Source: Scatosoma sp045537295 (lineage in GTDB: Bacteria; Bacillota; Clostridia; Christensenellales; Borkfalkiaceae). From it: DNA of 7,978 nt. Positions 1 through 6,804 of this stretch are shown in pieces. The notes under the pieces are model-generated. The model was not told the origin of the DNA. It saw nothing but the letters and a program-made list of their open reading frames with translations, and did not search any database. Position 1 is the stretch's first letter. Each line of letters starts with the position of its first letter. The position numbers were made by a program, and so were the translations under genes. The stretch spans positions 1 through 7,978 of the forward strand of contig JAZSPG010000030.1 of the NCBI GenBank assembly GCA_045537295.1, written 5' to 3'.

Positions 1-1340
1 CCACCGAAACCAATACCTGCATACGAAGGCGCGTTCTTGACAAAAATTGTCGTTTCCACTGCCTTTGCAAAGCGAGTCAAATGGTCAATGTTCTTGGAGT
101 GCATATGTGCCGTATGACGATTGCCATGCTCTGCCTTCACCGCCAAATCGATAGCTTGGTCGATGTCGTTTACACGGACGATGGGCAGAATGGGCATCAT
201 CAATTCGTTTTGTACGAAGGGATGATCAAAGCCCGTTTCGCAAATGATACAACGGATATCTCCGCCTACGCGCACGCCGATTTTTTCCAAAAGCACTGCC
301 GCGTCACGGCCTACGCAATCACGGCTAACCACTTTCTTCACGATACCCGTCTTGGGATTTTTGCTTTCCACCAAAACGATTTTCGCAAGCTTATCCGCCT
401 GTTCCGCCGTAATTTTATACGCACCGTTTTTCTGCATACCCGCAATCAGTTCATCCGCGATATTTCTAAACGCGAACACTTCCTTTTCCGCGATACAAGG
501 CAAGTTGTTGTCAAACGAACAACCGTCGATAATATCCTTTGCCGCCTTTGCAATATCCGCCGTATCGTCTACGATAACGGGGGGATTGCCCGCGCCTGCG
601 CCGATTGCCTTTTTACCGCTGGAAAGTACGCTCTTTACAACCCCCGGTCCGCCCGTACATACGAGCAACTTAATGTTGGGGTGATTATACATAATTTGCG
701 CGGTATCCAAAGTGGGTTTCACCACCGACGCAACCAAAACGGCAGGACCGCCCGCTCTTCTGCTTGCGCGGTTTACCAAATCCACCGCATAGTTGGAAGT
801 CGCAATCGCGTTGGGGTGGGGATTAAACACCACGCCGTTACCCGCGGCAATCATACCGATACTGTTACAAATAACCGTTTCCGAGGGGTTGGTACTCGGC
901 GTAATCGAACCCACCACGCCGAAAGGCGCCATTTCGGTAAGCGTTAAACCGTAGTCGCCCGTTCTTACCTGCGCAACCACGTCCGCCGTACCCGGCGTTT
1001 TGTCTGCCACAAGCACGTGTTTCGCCGTTTTATGACCTACGCGTCCCATCTTCGTTTCCGCAACGCCGAGCGTCGCCATAATCGGCGATTCTTTGCGACA
1101 CAAATCACGAATAGCGGAAATTACCTTTTCGCGTTCTTCAAGGGACATTGCGCGAACGGCTTTATACCCCGCCGTTGCCGCGTCGATAGCGTCGTTCATA
1201 TCCTCGTACACGCCGATAAACTTTCTGCCTTTATACTGCGTCGAGTCCCACTCGCTCTTGACGGCCGTCACTTCTCCGAGGTTTTGCAAGACCTTCGCCA
1301 CAACCTCTTCTATTTGAGCCTCCGTCCAATTTATAACCAT
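1..1340 (-). CDS. CoA-acylating aldehyde dehydrogenase, PduP/EutE type, 3' end cut by window edge
   Basis: Converts an aldehyde, CoA and NAD+ to an acyl-CoA and NADH. In a rhamnose operon the substrate would be propionaldehyde (after propanediol dehydration) or L-lactaldehyde. Reading the minus strand from ATG at 1340 gives 446 codons without a stop before the edge; the family is usually about 460-480 residues, so only the C-terminus is missing. Visible are an N-terminal amphipathic helix (residues 7-22), the cofactor-domain stretch APFGVVGSITPSTNP (138-152), GAGAGNPPVIVD (248-259), and the catalytic cysteine in FDNNLPC (Cys282), as in PduP/EutE. The start is supported by GGAGAG about 10 bases upstream. 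It is the last visible gene of the operon, 70 bp after the aldolase. The N-terminal helix resembles PduP-type microcompartment targeting peptides. The family call is strong; the exact aldehyde is inferred. Confidence 0.93.
   Translation of the reverse strand, partial: MVINWTEAQIEEVVAKVLQNLGEVTAVKSEWDSTQYKGRKFIGVYEDMNDAIDAATAGYKAVRAMSLEEREKVISAIRDLCRKESPIMATLGVAETKMGRVGHKTAKHVLVADKTPGTADVVAQVRTGDYGLTLTEMAPFGVVGSITPSTNPSETVICNSIGMIAAGNGVVFNPHPNAIATSNYAVDLVNRASRRAGGPAVLVASVVKPTLDTAQIMYNHPNIKLLVCTGGPGVVKSVLSSGKKAIGAGAGNPPVIVDDTADIAKAAKDIIDGCSFDNNLPCIAEKEVFAFRNIADELIAGMQKNGAYKITAEQADKLAKIVLVESKNPKTGIVKKVVSRDCVGRDAAVLLEKIGVRVGGDIRCIICETGFDHPFVQNELMMPILPIVRVNDIDQAIDLAVKAEHGNRHTAHMHSKNIDHLTRFAKAVETTIFVKNAPSYAGIGFG
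1275..1322 (-). other. Putative BMC encapsulation peptide at the dehydrogenase N-terminus
   Basis: Residues 7-22 (EAQIEEVVAKVLQNLG) form a short amphipathic helix with hydrophobic residues at i, i+3/4 spacing (I, V, V, V, L, L). A linker precedes the catalytic domain, which begins near residue 40. PduP and related microcompartment aldehyde dehydrogenases carry such an N-terminal helix that binds shell proteins; stand-alone dehydrogenases usually do not. The match is by pattern, not by alignment. Confidence 0.7.
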
Positions 1341-1375
1341 AATTTCTTTCTCTCCAAATTTCCTTTTTTACTCTT

Positions 1376-1399
1376 ACAAACGGAACGTATACCGCTTGT
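1376..1399 (-). other. Intercistronic hairpin between aldolase and dehydrogenase genes
   Basis: In the mRNA, ACAAGCGG (1399-1392) can pair with CCGTTTGT (1383-1376) over eight pairs, one of them G-U, around an eight-base loop. An A-rich stretch and then the dehydrogenase ribosome binding site follow, with no U-tract, so it is not a standard terminator. It may mark an mRNA processing or stability site that sets unequal expression of the two genes. It sits in the widest gap (70 bp) between operon genes. Function is inferred. Confidence 0.4.
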
Positions 1400-1410
1400 C
1401 TTTTCCGCCC

Positions 1411-2163
1411 TTATTTACCAAGCGCCGCAAGCACCTTTTTGGTAATCATTTCCACAACGTCTTCCTTGCTACAATTACAAGCAACGAGCTGGTCGCCGTA
1501 ATCGATACCGGGGTGACGTCCGGGCAAATTCATCTTCTTTCTCAAATCCATAAGCTTTTTAAGTTGGTCGGCGGAAATTTCGTGTACCGCACCCAAATCC
1601 ATAGCGTGCTTGCAAATTACCGCGTTAAATTCTACTTCTTCCATAACGAAGAACGCTTTTTGAAGATTGCAACCAACCGTCAACGCACCGTGGTTTCTAA
1701 GCAAGAACGCGTCGTGGTTTTGAAGGTACGGGTCGAGCGAATCGGGAATTTCCATCGTGGAAGGCGTACCGTAATCACAGGTAGGCACGTCGCCGATAGT
1801 CAATACCGCTTCGGGCAAAATATACTGGTCGAGGTCGATATCCGCAACGGTGAACGCCGTAGCAACGGGAGGGTGCGCGTGCACAACCGCCGTAACGTCG
1901 GGGCGTTCTCTATACACTCTCATATGCATCTTGATTTCCGAGGAGGGATTGAGCTTACCTTCGAGCTTTTTGCCGTCCTTGTCCACCTTGATAATCATAT
2001 CGGGCGTCAAGTCGCCTTTGGATACACCCGTAGGCGTGCAGTAATATTCGTTATCGCTAATCTTCACGGAAATATTACCGTCGTTTGCGGCTACAAACCC
2101 TTTCATCCAAAGCTTGTGACCGACTTCGCAAATTTCTTTCTTGATTTCGAATGGAGATTTCAT
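1411..2163 (-). CDS. Class II (zinc) aldolase, L-rhamnulose/L-fuculose-1-phosphate type, with C-terminal extension
   Basis: Splits L-rhamnulose-1-phosphate (or L-fuculose-1-phosphate) into DHAP and L-lactaldehyde. The 250 residues contain the class II aldolase signature: phosphate-binding NDGNISVK (27-34) and TPTGVSKGDL (43-52), the catalytic glutamate in SSEIKMH (Glu76), and zinc-ligand histidines in HAHPP (His95, His97) and RNHGA (His158). FucA proteins are about 215 residues. The extra tail here is a GRHPGI-containing linker (from about 212) followed by an amphipathic helix (about 235-249), as seen in microcompartment-associated aldolases. The start has AAAGGAAAGG just upstream. It lies 29 bp after acetate kinase. 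With rhamnulokinase and rhamnose isomerase upstream, rhamnulose-1-phosphate is the likely main substrate; sequence alone cannot exclude use of fuculose-1-phosphate too. Confidence 0.9.
   Translation of the reverse strand: MKSPFEIKKEICEVGHKLWMKGFVAANDGNISVKISDNEYYCTPTGVSKGDLTPDMIIKVDKDGKKLEGKLNPSSEIKMHMRVYRERPDVTAVVHAHPPVATAFTVADIDLDQYILPEAVLTIGDVPTCDYGTPSTMEIPDSLDPYLQNHDAFLLRNHGALTVGCNLQKAFFVMEEVEFNAVICKHAMDLGAVHEISADQLKKLMDLRKKMNLPGRHPGIDYGDQLVACNCSKEDVVEMITKKVLAALGK
1414..1473 (-). other. Putative BMC encapsulation peptide at the aldolase C-terminus
   Basis: The last 20 residues contain EDVVEMITKKVLAALG, an amphipathic helix separated from the aldolase core by a linker. Aligned without gaps to the dehydrogenase N-terminal helix (EAQIEEVVAKVLQNLG), 7 of 16 positions are identical, including the KVL..LG ending, although the two proteins are unrelated and carry it at opposite ends. 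That is expected of shell-binding tags. Localisation is inferred. Confidence 0.68.
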
Positions 2164-2192
2164 AGTTTTTTCCTTTCCTTTATATTATTTTT

Positions 2193-3383
2193 TTATTTTA
2201 TCAAATTAAGTGTGTCGAGGGCTATCATATACTCCTCGTTTGTGGGAATAACGAAAGTTTTCGTTTTAGCTCCCTTTGCGCTTATATCCGCAATCTCACC
2301 GCGAGGACAGCTCGCGTTTACATTCTCGTCTATTTCAATACCCAGCCAAGACATATCCGCGCAGACCTTCGCACGAAGTTCTCTGTCGTTTTCACCGATA
2401 CCTGCGGTAAATACCAGCGCGTCCACGCCGTTCATTTCCGCTACGTACGAACCGATTATCTTTTTGATGTTATGTACCAAAATATCCAACGCAAGTTGCG
2501 CGCGCTTGTTCCCTGCTTTCGCCTCCGCATCTACGTCACGGCAATCGCTGGAAATTCCCGATACGCCGAGCAAACCCGATTGCTTGTTCAAAAGCGTATC
2601 CGCCTCTTCCGCGCTAATTCCTTTCGCCTTTTGGATATAGGTAACTACCGTCGGGTCGAGAGCACCGCTACGCGTACCCATCGGTACGCCGTCCTGTGGC
2701 GTAAAGCCCATCGAGGTATCAATCGCTTTGCCGTTTACCGTCGCGGTAATCGACGAGCCGTTGCCTAAATGGCAGGTGATAATTTTCGCGTTCTTATTCC
2801 CCAAAAGTTCCATCGCCTTGCCCGCAACGTATCTGTGCGAAGTACCATGGAAACCGTAACGGCGAATTTTATATTCTTCGTACAATTCGTAAGGAATAGG
2901 GTAAATATACGCCTTTTCTTGCATATCTGAATAATAAGAAGTATCGAACACGCCGACGTGCGTAATGTCGGGCATGACCTCTTTACAAGCCTTAAAACCG
3001 CTGATTGCGGGAGGACCGTGCAAGGGGTTTAATTCGACGATACTTTCCAAATACGCGATTTCTTCCGCGCCGAGTTTTGCCGAAGCTCTAAGCTTTTCCC
3101 CGCCGTGCGCGACTCTATGTCCTACCGCCGAAATTTCCGCTACACTATCGATAACGCCGAGCGTCTTATCGGTGAGCAATTTCAATACGCATTTAATCGC
3201 CTCGCGGTGATTAGGGAAATTTTCGTTTGCTTTGTAGTCCTCTTTCCCAGGGCATTTGTGCGTTACAACACCGTCAATCCCGATTCTTTCGCAGTTCCCT
3301 TTGGCTATCGCCGTTTGTTTTTCCATATCGAAAAGCTGATATTTAAGCGACGAACTGCCCGCGTTTACAACCAAAATCTTCAT
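2193..3383 (-). CDS. ackA: Acetate kinase (acyl-phosphate kinase)
   Basis: Transfers phosphate between acetyl-phosphate (often also propionyl-phosphate) and ADP, yielding ATP and the free acid. At 396 residues it matches the family length. It carries the N-terminal VVNAGSSSLK motif with Asn7, GHRVAHGG (Arg90), Asp147 in GVFDTSYY, GFHGTSH (177-183, His179), CHLGNGSS (204-211), GTRSGALDP (Arg238), FTAGIGEND (325-333) and the C-terminal PTNEE, so all expected active-site residues are present. The gene begins 5 bp after the rhamnose isomerase stop, with its AGAGGTT ribosome site inside the last isomerase codons, implying translational coupling. Placement among rhamnose genes suggests a dedicated role in substrate-level phosphorylation from the acyl-CoA made by the downstream dehydrogenase, in place of a PduW-type propionate kinase. 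No targeting helix is visible. Confidence 0.96.
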   Translation of the reverse strand: MKILVVNAGSSSLKYQLFDMEKQTAIAKGNCERIGIDGVVTHKCPGKEDYKANENFPNHREAIKCVLKLLTDKTLGVIDSVAEISAVGHRVAHGGEKLRASAKLGAEEIAYLESIVELNPLHGPPAISGFKACKEVMPDITHVGVFDTSYYSDMQEKAYIYPIPYELYEEYKIRRYGFHGTSHRYVAGKAMELLGNKNAKIITCHLGNGSSITATVNGKAIDTSMGFTPQDGVPMGTRSGALDPTVVTYIQKAKGISAEEADTLLNKQSGLLGVSGISSDCRDVDAEAKAGNKRAQLALDILVHNIKKIIGSYVAEMNGVDALVFTAGIGENDRELRAKVCADMSWLGIEIDENVNASCPRGEIADISAKGAKTKTFVIPTNEEYMIALDTLNLIK

Positions 3384-3388
3384 TGTAT

Positions 3389-4633
3389 TTAACCTCTTTT
3401 CGCGATAACTTCGCTTTCAAATTTTTCGACTTCTTCCCACCAGTCTTCCGAAAGACCTTGTCTTGCCAAATACTCGTCCCAAACGTCCGCAAACGGCAGG
3501 AACTTTACTCTCTCGTGCATATACAAAACTTTCGTCAAGTTGTTTTCGTCTTGCAACTTCTTCATTTCCGCGTACGGTTGCAAGAGCGCGTTCAACAACG
3601 CTTTGTGCATAGACCGTACCCCCGTCACGAACGCGCAAAGTCTATTGATACTCGCGTCGAAATAATCGAGCGCAATCATAACCTTTTCGTCCGCTTCGCT
3701 ACGGATAATTTCCTTGGACAATTCTTTCAGCTCGTCGTCCACTACGACTACGTGGTCGCTATCCCATCTAACAGGACGGGAAACGTGAAGCTGTACCTTA
3801 TCATAGAACGCAAGCATAGACGGGATTTTATCCGATACCACTTCCGTCGGGTGATAATGCCCCGTATCCAGCAAGCAACAAATCCCGCGCGTCGCCGCGT
3901 AATTTTGATAGAACTCGTTACTGCCCACCGTATAGCTTTCGATACCGATACCGAACACCTTGCTTTCCACCGCGGGAATTACCCATTCTTTATCGTAGCC
4001 CTCCAACATCTCGTCGAGCGATTTTTTCAAACGCATACGGGGCGAAAGTCTGTCCGCGGGGATATCCTTATACCCGTCGGGAATCCAAATATTCACCGCG
4101 CAAGGACTGCCCATCGCCTTACCCATTTCGCTTGCAATCTTTAAGCAAGCTCTGCCGTGGCGTACCCAAAACTTTCTCGTTTCCTCGTCGGGCGAAGAAA
4201 GGGAAAGCCCGTCTTTCATCTTGGGGTGCGCAAAGAACGTCGGATTGAAATCCACGCCGTCAAGCCCGTTCTCTTTCGCCCATTTTACCCAAGGCTCGAA
4301 ATGCTTATATTCGTATTCGTCCCTGTCCACCTTGCCTTTATCTTCGCCAAGAAGCGCATAGCAAGCGTGTACGTTAATTCTCTTTTTACCAGGCATTAAA
4401 GCAAACGCTCTCGTTAAATCGGAAAACAATTCCTCGGGCGTTCTCGCTCTGCCGGGGTAATTCCCCGTCGTTTGAATACCGCCCGAAAGCGAATCGCTAC
4501 CGTCGAAACCGATAACGTCGTCGCCCTGCCAACAATGCACGCTTACGGGAATTTTGGAAAGGCGTTCAATCGCCTTTTCCGTATCAATCCCAAACCGTGC
4601 GTAAATCTTTTTTGCTTCTTCGTATCTGGACAT
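3389..4633 (-). CDS. rhaA: L-rhamnose isomerase
   Basis: Interconverts L-rhamnose and L-rhamnulose, the first cytosolic step of rhamnose use. The 414 residues are close to the roughly 419 of E. coli RhaA and follow it from end to end: PVSVHCWQGDDV (29-40), GGIQTTGNYPG (51-61), KRINVHACY (84-92), IESYTVGSNEFY (231-242), DTGHYHPTEV (256-265) and LHVSRPVRWDSDHV (282-295). Residues expected to bind the two metals are all present: Glu223, Asp256, His283, Asp291, Asp293 and Asp323. The start follows a very strong AGAGGAGG site with a five-base spacer, 23 bp after the SGNH hydrolase. This is the RhaA type, not the shorter Pseudomonas-type isomerase. It anchors the assignment of the operon to rhamnose. 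Confidence 0.97.
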   Translation of the reverse strand: MSRYEEAKKIYARFGIDTEKAIERLSKIPVSVHCWQGDDVIGFDGSDSLSGGIQTTGNYPGRARTPEELFSDLTRAFALMPGKKRINVHACYALLGEDKGKVDRDEYEYKHFEPWVKWAKENGLDGVDFNPTFFAHPKMKDGLSLSSPDEETRKFWVRHGRACLKIASEMGKAMGSPCAVNIWIPDGYKDIPADRLSPRMRLKKSLDEMLEGYDKEWVIPAVESKVFGIGIESYTVGSNEFYQNYAATRGICCLLDTGHYHPTEVVSDKIPSMLAFYDKVQLHVSRPVRWDSDHVVVVDDELKELSKEIIRSEADEKVMIALDYFDASINRLCAFVTGVRSMHKALLNALLQPYAEMKKLQDENNLTKVLYMHERVKFLPFADVWDEYLARQGLSEDWWEEVEKFESEVIAKRG

Positions 4634-4656
4634 ACCGTCCTCCTCTTATTTTTTAC

Positions 4657-5292
4657 TTATTTATTAACCTTTTCGTCGAAAAGTTTTATCCACTTATTTG
4701 CAATCAGCTCCGCGCCCGCGATATTCGGGTGTACCCCGTCCGAAAGATAATATTCCGCGCCGTACTCTTTTGCCATCCTTTCAAAATCTTCTTGCAAGGG
4801 CAGGAAGAACAAATTATATTCTTCCGCGAGTTTCTTCACGACCTTCGCGTATTCTTTGACCTCTAAAAACCGTTGCATATTCTCGCTTGTCGCCGTACCT
4901 TCCAAAACGAACGGTTCGCAAAGAATAATCTTCAAGTTCGGCAACCGCGATAACGTATCTTCGATAAGCATACGGTATACCCTTTCAAACCTATTTAATT
5001 CCACGCCGTTTTTACCCGCGATTTCGTGCCAAATATCGTTAATACCGATTAAAATACCCAATACGTCGGGTTCGTGGTTCCATAAATCGATTTTCGCACG
5101 CGCGTACAAATCTACAATCCTATTCCCGCTAATTCCGCGGTTTATCACCGTATACGCCTTGGGATTTCTCGCAAGCAACGCCCCTGCAATCGAACGAGCA
5201 TAACCAAAACCGTAGCTATCGAGCGCACCCGTTTGCGCGTCTTTGTTCCAACCCGCGTCCGTTATCGAATCGCCGTAAAGCAACACTTTCAT
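4657..5292 (-). CDS. SGNH/GDSL-family hydrolase, probable intracellular carbohydrate esterase
   Basis: The 211 residues carry the four conserved SGNH blocks: GDSITD (7-12, nucleophile Ser9), the glycine of NRGISGN (Gly53), GINDIW (83-88, Gly83 and Asn85) and DGVHPN (185-190, Asp185 and His188). It has no signal peptide or membrane segment, so it acts in the cytosol. The family contains many acetyl-esterases, including rhamnogalacturonan acetylesterases. Its position between rhaB and rhaA suggests removal of acetyl (or other acyl) groups from imported rhamnose or short rhamnosides, but substrate is inferred only. A frame-compatible TTG lies upstream at 5301, overlapping the rhaB stop. ATG at 5292 is preferred because AGAGG then has a normal spacer of about 10 bases, whereas it would nearly touch the TTG. 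The gap to rhaB is 5 bp. Confidence 0.88.
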   Translation of the reverse strand: MKVLLYGDSITDAGWNKDAQTGALDSYGFGYARSIAGALLARNPKAYTVINRGISGNRIVDLYARAKIDLWNHEPDVLGILIGINDIWHEIAGKNGVELNRFERVYRMLIEDTLSRLPNLKIILCEPFVLEGTATSENMQRFLEVKEYAKVVKKLAEEYNLFFLPLQEDFERMAKEYGAEYYLSDGVHPNIAGAELIANKWIKLFDEKVNK

Positions 5293-5297
5293 AAAAA

Positions 5298-6680
5298 TCA
5301 AACCTCTGCTATATCGAAAGAATTTTTAATAATCTCTCTACCCGCTTGCACCGAAGCGATATCGTCTAATCCGACCATTTGCATTACCAAGTTCCCTATT
5401 GCCGTACCCTCGGCAGGACCCGTGATAATTTGCTTGCCCGTGTATTTTTTGGTAAGCTCGTTTAAGAGCGCGTTCTTGCTCCCGCCCCCGATAATATTCA
5501 AGGTCTTATAACGCTCGCCCGTTACGCTTTCTAACGCCTTTAACGAATAATCGTAATATTTTGCAAGGTTGTTATAGATAACGAACGCCATTTCACCGAC
5601 CGTGAGCGTTCTGCCCACACTTTCGTTGATTGCGTCAATCATACTCTTCGGTGCTAAAAACTTTTGGTCGTTGACGTTAATTTCGTCGTCTACGGGGTTA
5701 GCCCTCGCCATATCTGCAAGCTCGGGGAAAGAATACTTATCGTCCAACTCGTGACGGACCTGCTGTATCATCCAAAGCCCCATAATATTTATTTGCAAAC
5801 GGAACGTACCGTTCAAGCTACCCTCGTTGGAATACCCCGCCTCGCGCGCGTCTTTTGAATTATGTACCGCATTTTGTTCTACGCCGAGAAGCGACCAAGT
5901 ACCGCTGGAAATATACGGCGTTTGCGCAGATAACGGCGCAGCCAGCACCGCGCTTGCGGTATCGTGCGTTGCAGGCAACACTACCTTAGCTTTATACCCG
6001 ACGATATTAGCAACTTCGTCCGTAAACTCGCCGACCACCGTTCCGGGCTGAGCAAGCTCGCCGAACAGCTCTTTTTTATAACCGAGCTTTTGGATAATTT
6101 CCTCGTCCCAGGTATGCGTTTGCGCGTTGACCATACCCGTCGTCGTCGCCATCGTATATTCCTGTTTCATTACGCCTGTCAAACGGTAATGGAAATAATC
6201 GGGCAAGTTCAGCATAAACTTCGCCTCGTCCATTCTCCCCGTTTGCTTATCGTGCATAAGTTGATAAATGGTATTAAAGCTTGCAAACTGAATACCCGTT
6301 TTTTCGTACAGCTTTTCAAAGGGCAATATTTCGTGCACCTTAGGAATGGTCTTTTCCGTGCGCCAATCGCGATAGCAATACACGCCCCCGATTGCCTTGC
6401 CGTTTTCGTCCAACAATGCGTAATCCACGCCCCAAGTATCGATACCCACCGAAACAGGCGTTTTGCCAAGTTCCTTCGCCTTTTTCAAACCGTTCAAAAT
6501 TTCCTCGAATAAACGCTCCGCGTCCCAAGTGAGATGCGTTTGTCCATCGTAAGCCGTGCGTTCCTTCGGACCGTTTTGGAAACGGTAAATTTCCTCGGTA
6601 ATCATTTTCCCGTTTTCAAGGTGCGCGACGATATGTCTGCCCGACGACGCACCGATATCGATTGCAAGATAATACTTCAT
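5298..6680 (-). CDS. rhaB: L-rhamnulokinase
   Basis: Phosphorylates L-rhamnulose with ATP to L-rhamnulose-1-phosphate, the aldolase substrate. The 460 residues belong to the FGGY kinase family (E. coli RhaB about 489). RhaB-like features are DIGASSGRH (8-16) in the N-terminal phosphate loop, GIDTWGVDYALLD (79-91), PATHDTASAV (236-245) with catalytic base Asp240, SSGTWSL (258-264), the adenine-binding IGGGSKN (397-403) and GPAEGTAIGN (421-430). The DxGASSGR and GIDTWGVD forms separate it from xylulose and glycerol kinases. The start is backed by AAAGGACG. It is the first gene of the operon, about 34 bases after the predicted transcription start and divergent from the DeoR regulator. Confidence 0.96.
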   Translation of the reverse strand: MKYYLAIDIGASSGRHIVAHLENGKMITEEIYRFQNGPKERTAYDGQTHLTWDAERLFEEILNGLKKAKELGKTPVSVGIDTWGVDYALLDENGKAIGGVYCYRDWRTEKTIPKVHEILPFEKLYEKTGIQFASFNTIYQLMHDKQTGRMDEAKFMLNLPDYFHYRLTGVMKQEYTMATTTGMVNAQTHTWDEEIIQKLGYKKELFGELAQPGTVVGEFTDEVANIVGYKAKVVLPATHDTASAVLAAPLSAQTPYISSGTWSLLGVEQNAVHNSKDAREAGYSNEGSLNGTFRLQINIMGLWMIQQVRHELDDKYSFPELADMARANPVDDEINVNDQKFLAPKSMIDAINESVGRTLTVGEMAFVIYNNLAKYYDYSLKALESVTGERYKTLNIIGGGSKNALLNELTKKYTGKQIITGPAEGTAIGNLVMQMVGLDDIASVQAGREIIKNSFDIAEV

Positions 6681-6720
6681 AATTTTCGTCCTTTTACGGC
6701 ATTATTTTTATACTGACATT

Positions 6721-6749
6721 ATTATATCATATATTTTTATTTTTGTCTA
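6721..6749 (-). promoter_or_regulatory. Sigma-A promoter of the rhamnose operon
   Basis: On the minus strand a -35 TAGACA (6749-6744) and a perfect -10 TATAAT (6726-6721) are separated by exactly 17 bases. Transcription would start near 6714, leaving a leader of about 34 bases before rhaB. The -35 differs from consensus at one base. A CGAAC half-site lies just upstream of it, suitably placed for repression. Confidence 0.78.
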
Positions 6750-6754
6750 TATAT

Positions 6755-6760
6755 GTTCGA
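6755..6760. promoter_or_regulatory. Candidate operator half-site between the two -35 boxes
   Basis: GTTCGA (CGAAC on the minus strand) occupies the 15-bp gap between the rhaB -35 (6744-6749) and the regulator -35 (6765-6770). It is the inverse of the GAAC repeats in the regulator leader. A bound DeoR-type repressor here would block both promoters, and looping to the downstream repeats is possible. This is inferred from the pattern. Confidence 0.45.
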
Positions 6761-6764
6761 AAGA

Positions 6765-6793
6765 TTGACAAAAAAAATTTTTTATGCTATAAT
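6765..6793 (+). promoter_or_regulatory. Consensus extended -10 promoter of the DeoR regulator
   Basis: A perfect -35 TTGACA (6765-6770), a 17-base spacer and a perfect -10 TATAAT (6788-6793) preceded by the TGn extended element (6785-6787). Start of transcription near 6800, giving a leader of about 86 bases. Such a near-ideal promoter would normally be strong, which fits a gene that is held down by autorepression. Confidence 0.85.
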
Positions 6794-6804
6794 TCAAACA
6801 TAAA

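Noticed and set aside
81..947. Long plus-strand open frame opposite the aldehyde dehydrogenase
   Set aside because: Its translation shows no recognisable domain, while the minus strand encodes a clear dehydrogenase with its catalytic cysteine across the same bases. It is an antisense shadow.
1396..2640. 414-codon plus-strand open frame across the aldolase and acetate kinase genes
   Set aside because: It runs antisense over two well-supported genes and their intergenic gap, with low-complexity, membrane-like content and no plausible ribosome site.
3383..4144. 253-codon plus-strand open frame opposite rhamnose isomerase
   Set aside because: Antisense to a gene whose metal ligands and motifs are all intact; the product has no family resemblance.
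5293..5301. TTG start for the SGNH hydrolase overlapping the rhaB stop
   Set aside because: The AGAGG site would be almost in contact with TTG, while the ATG at 5292 has normal spacing and begins directly at the conserved core.
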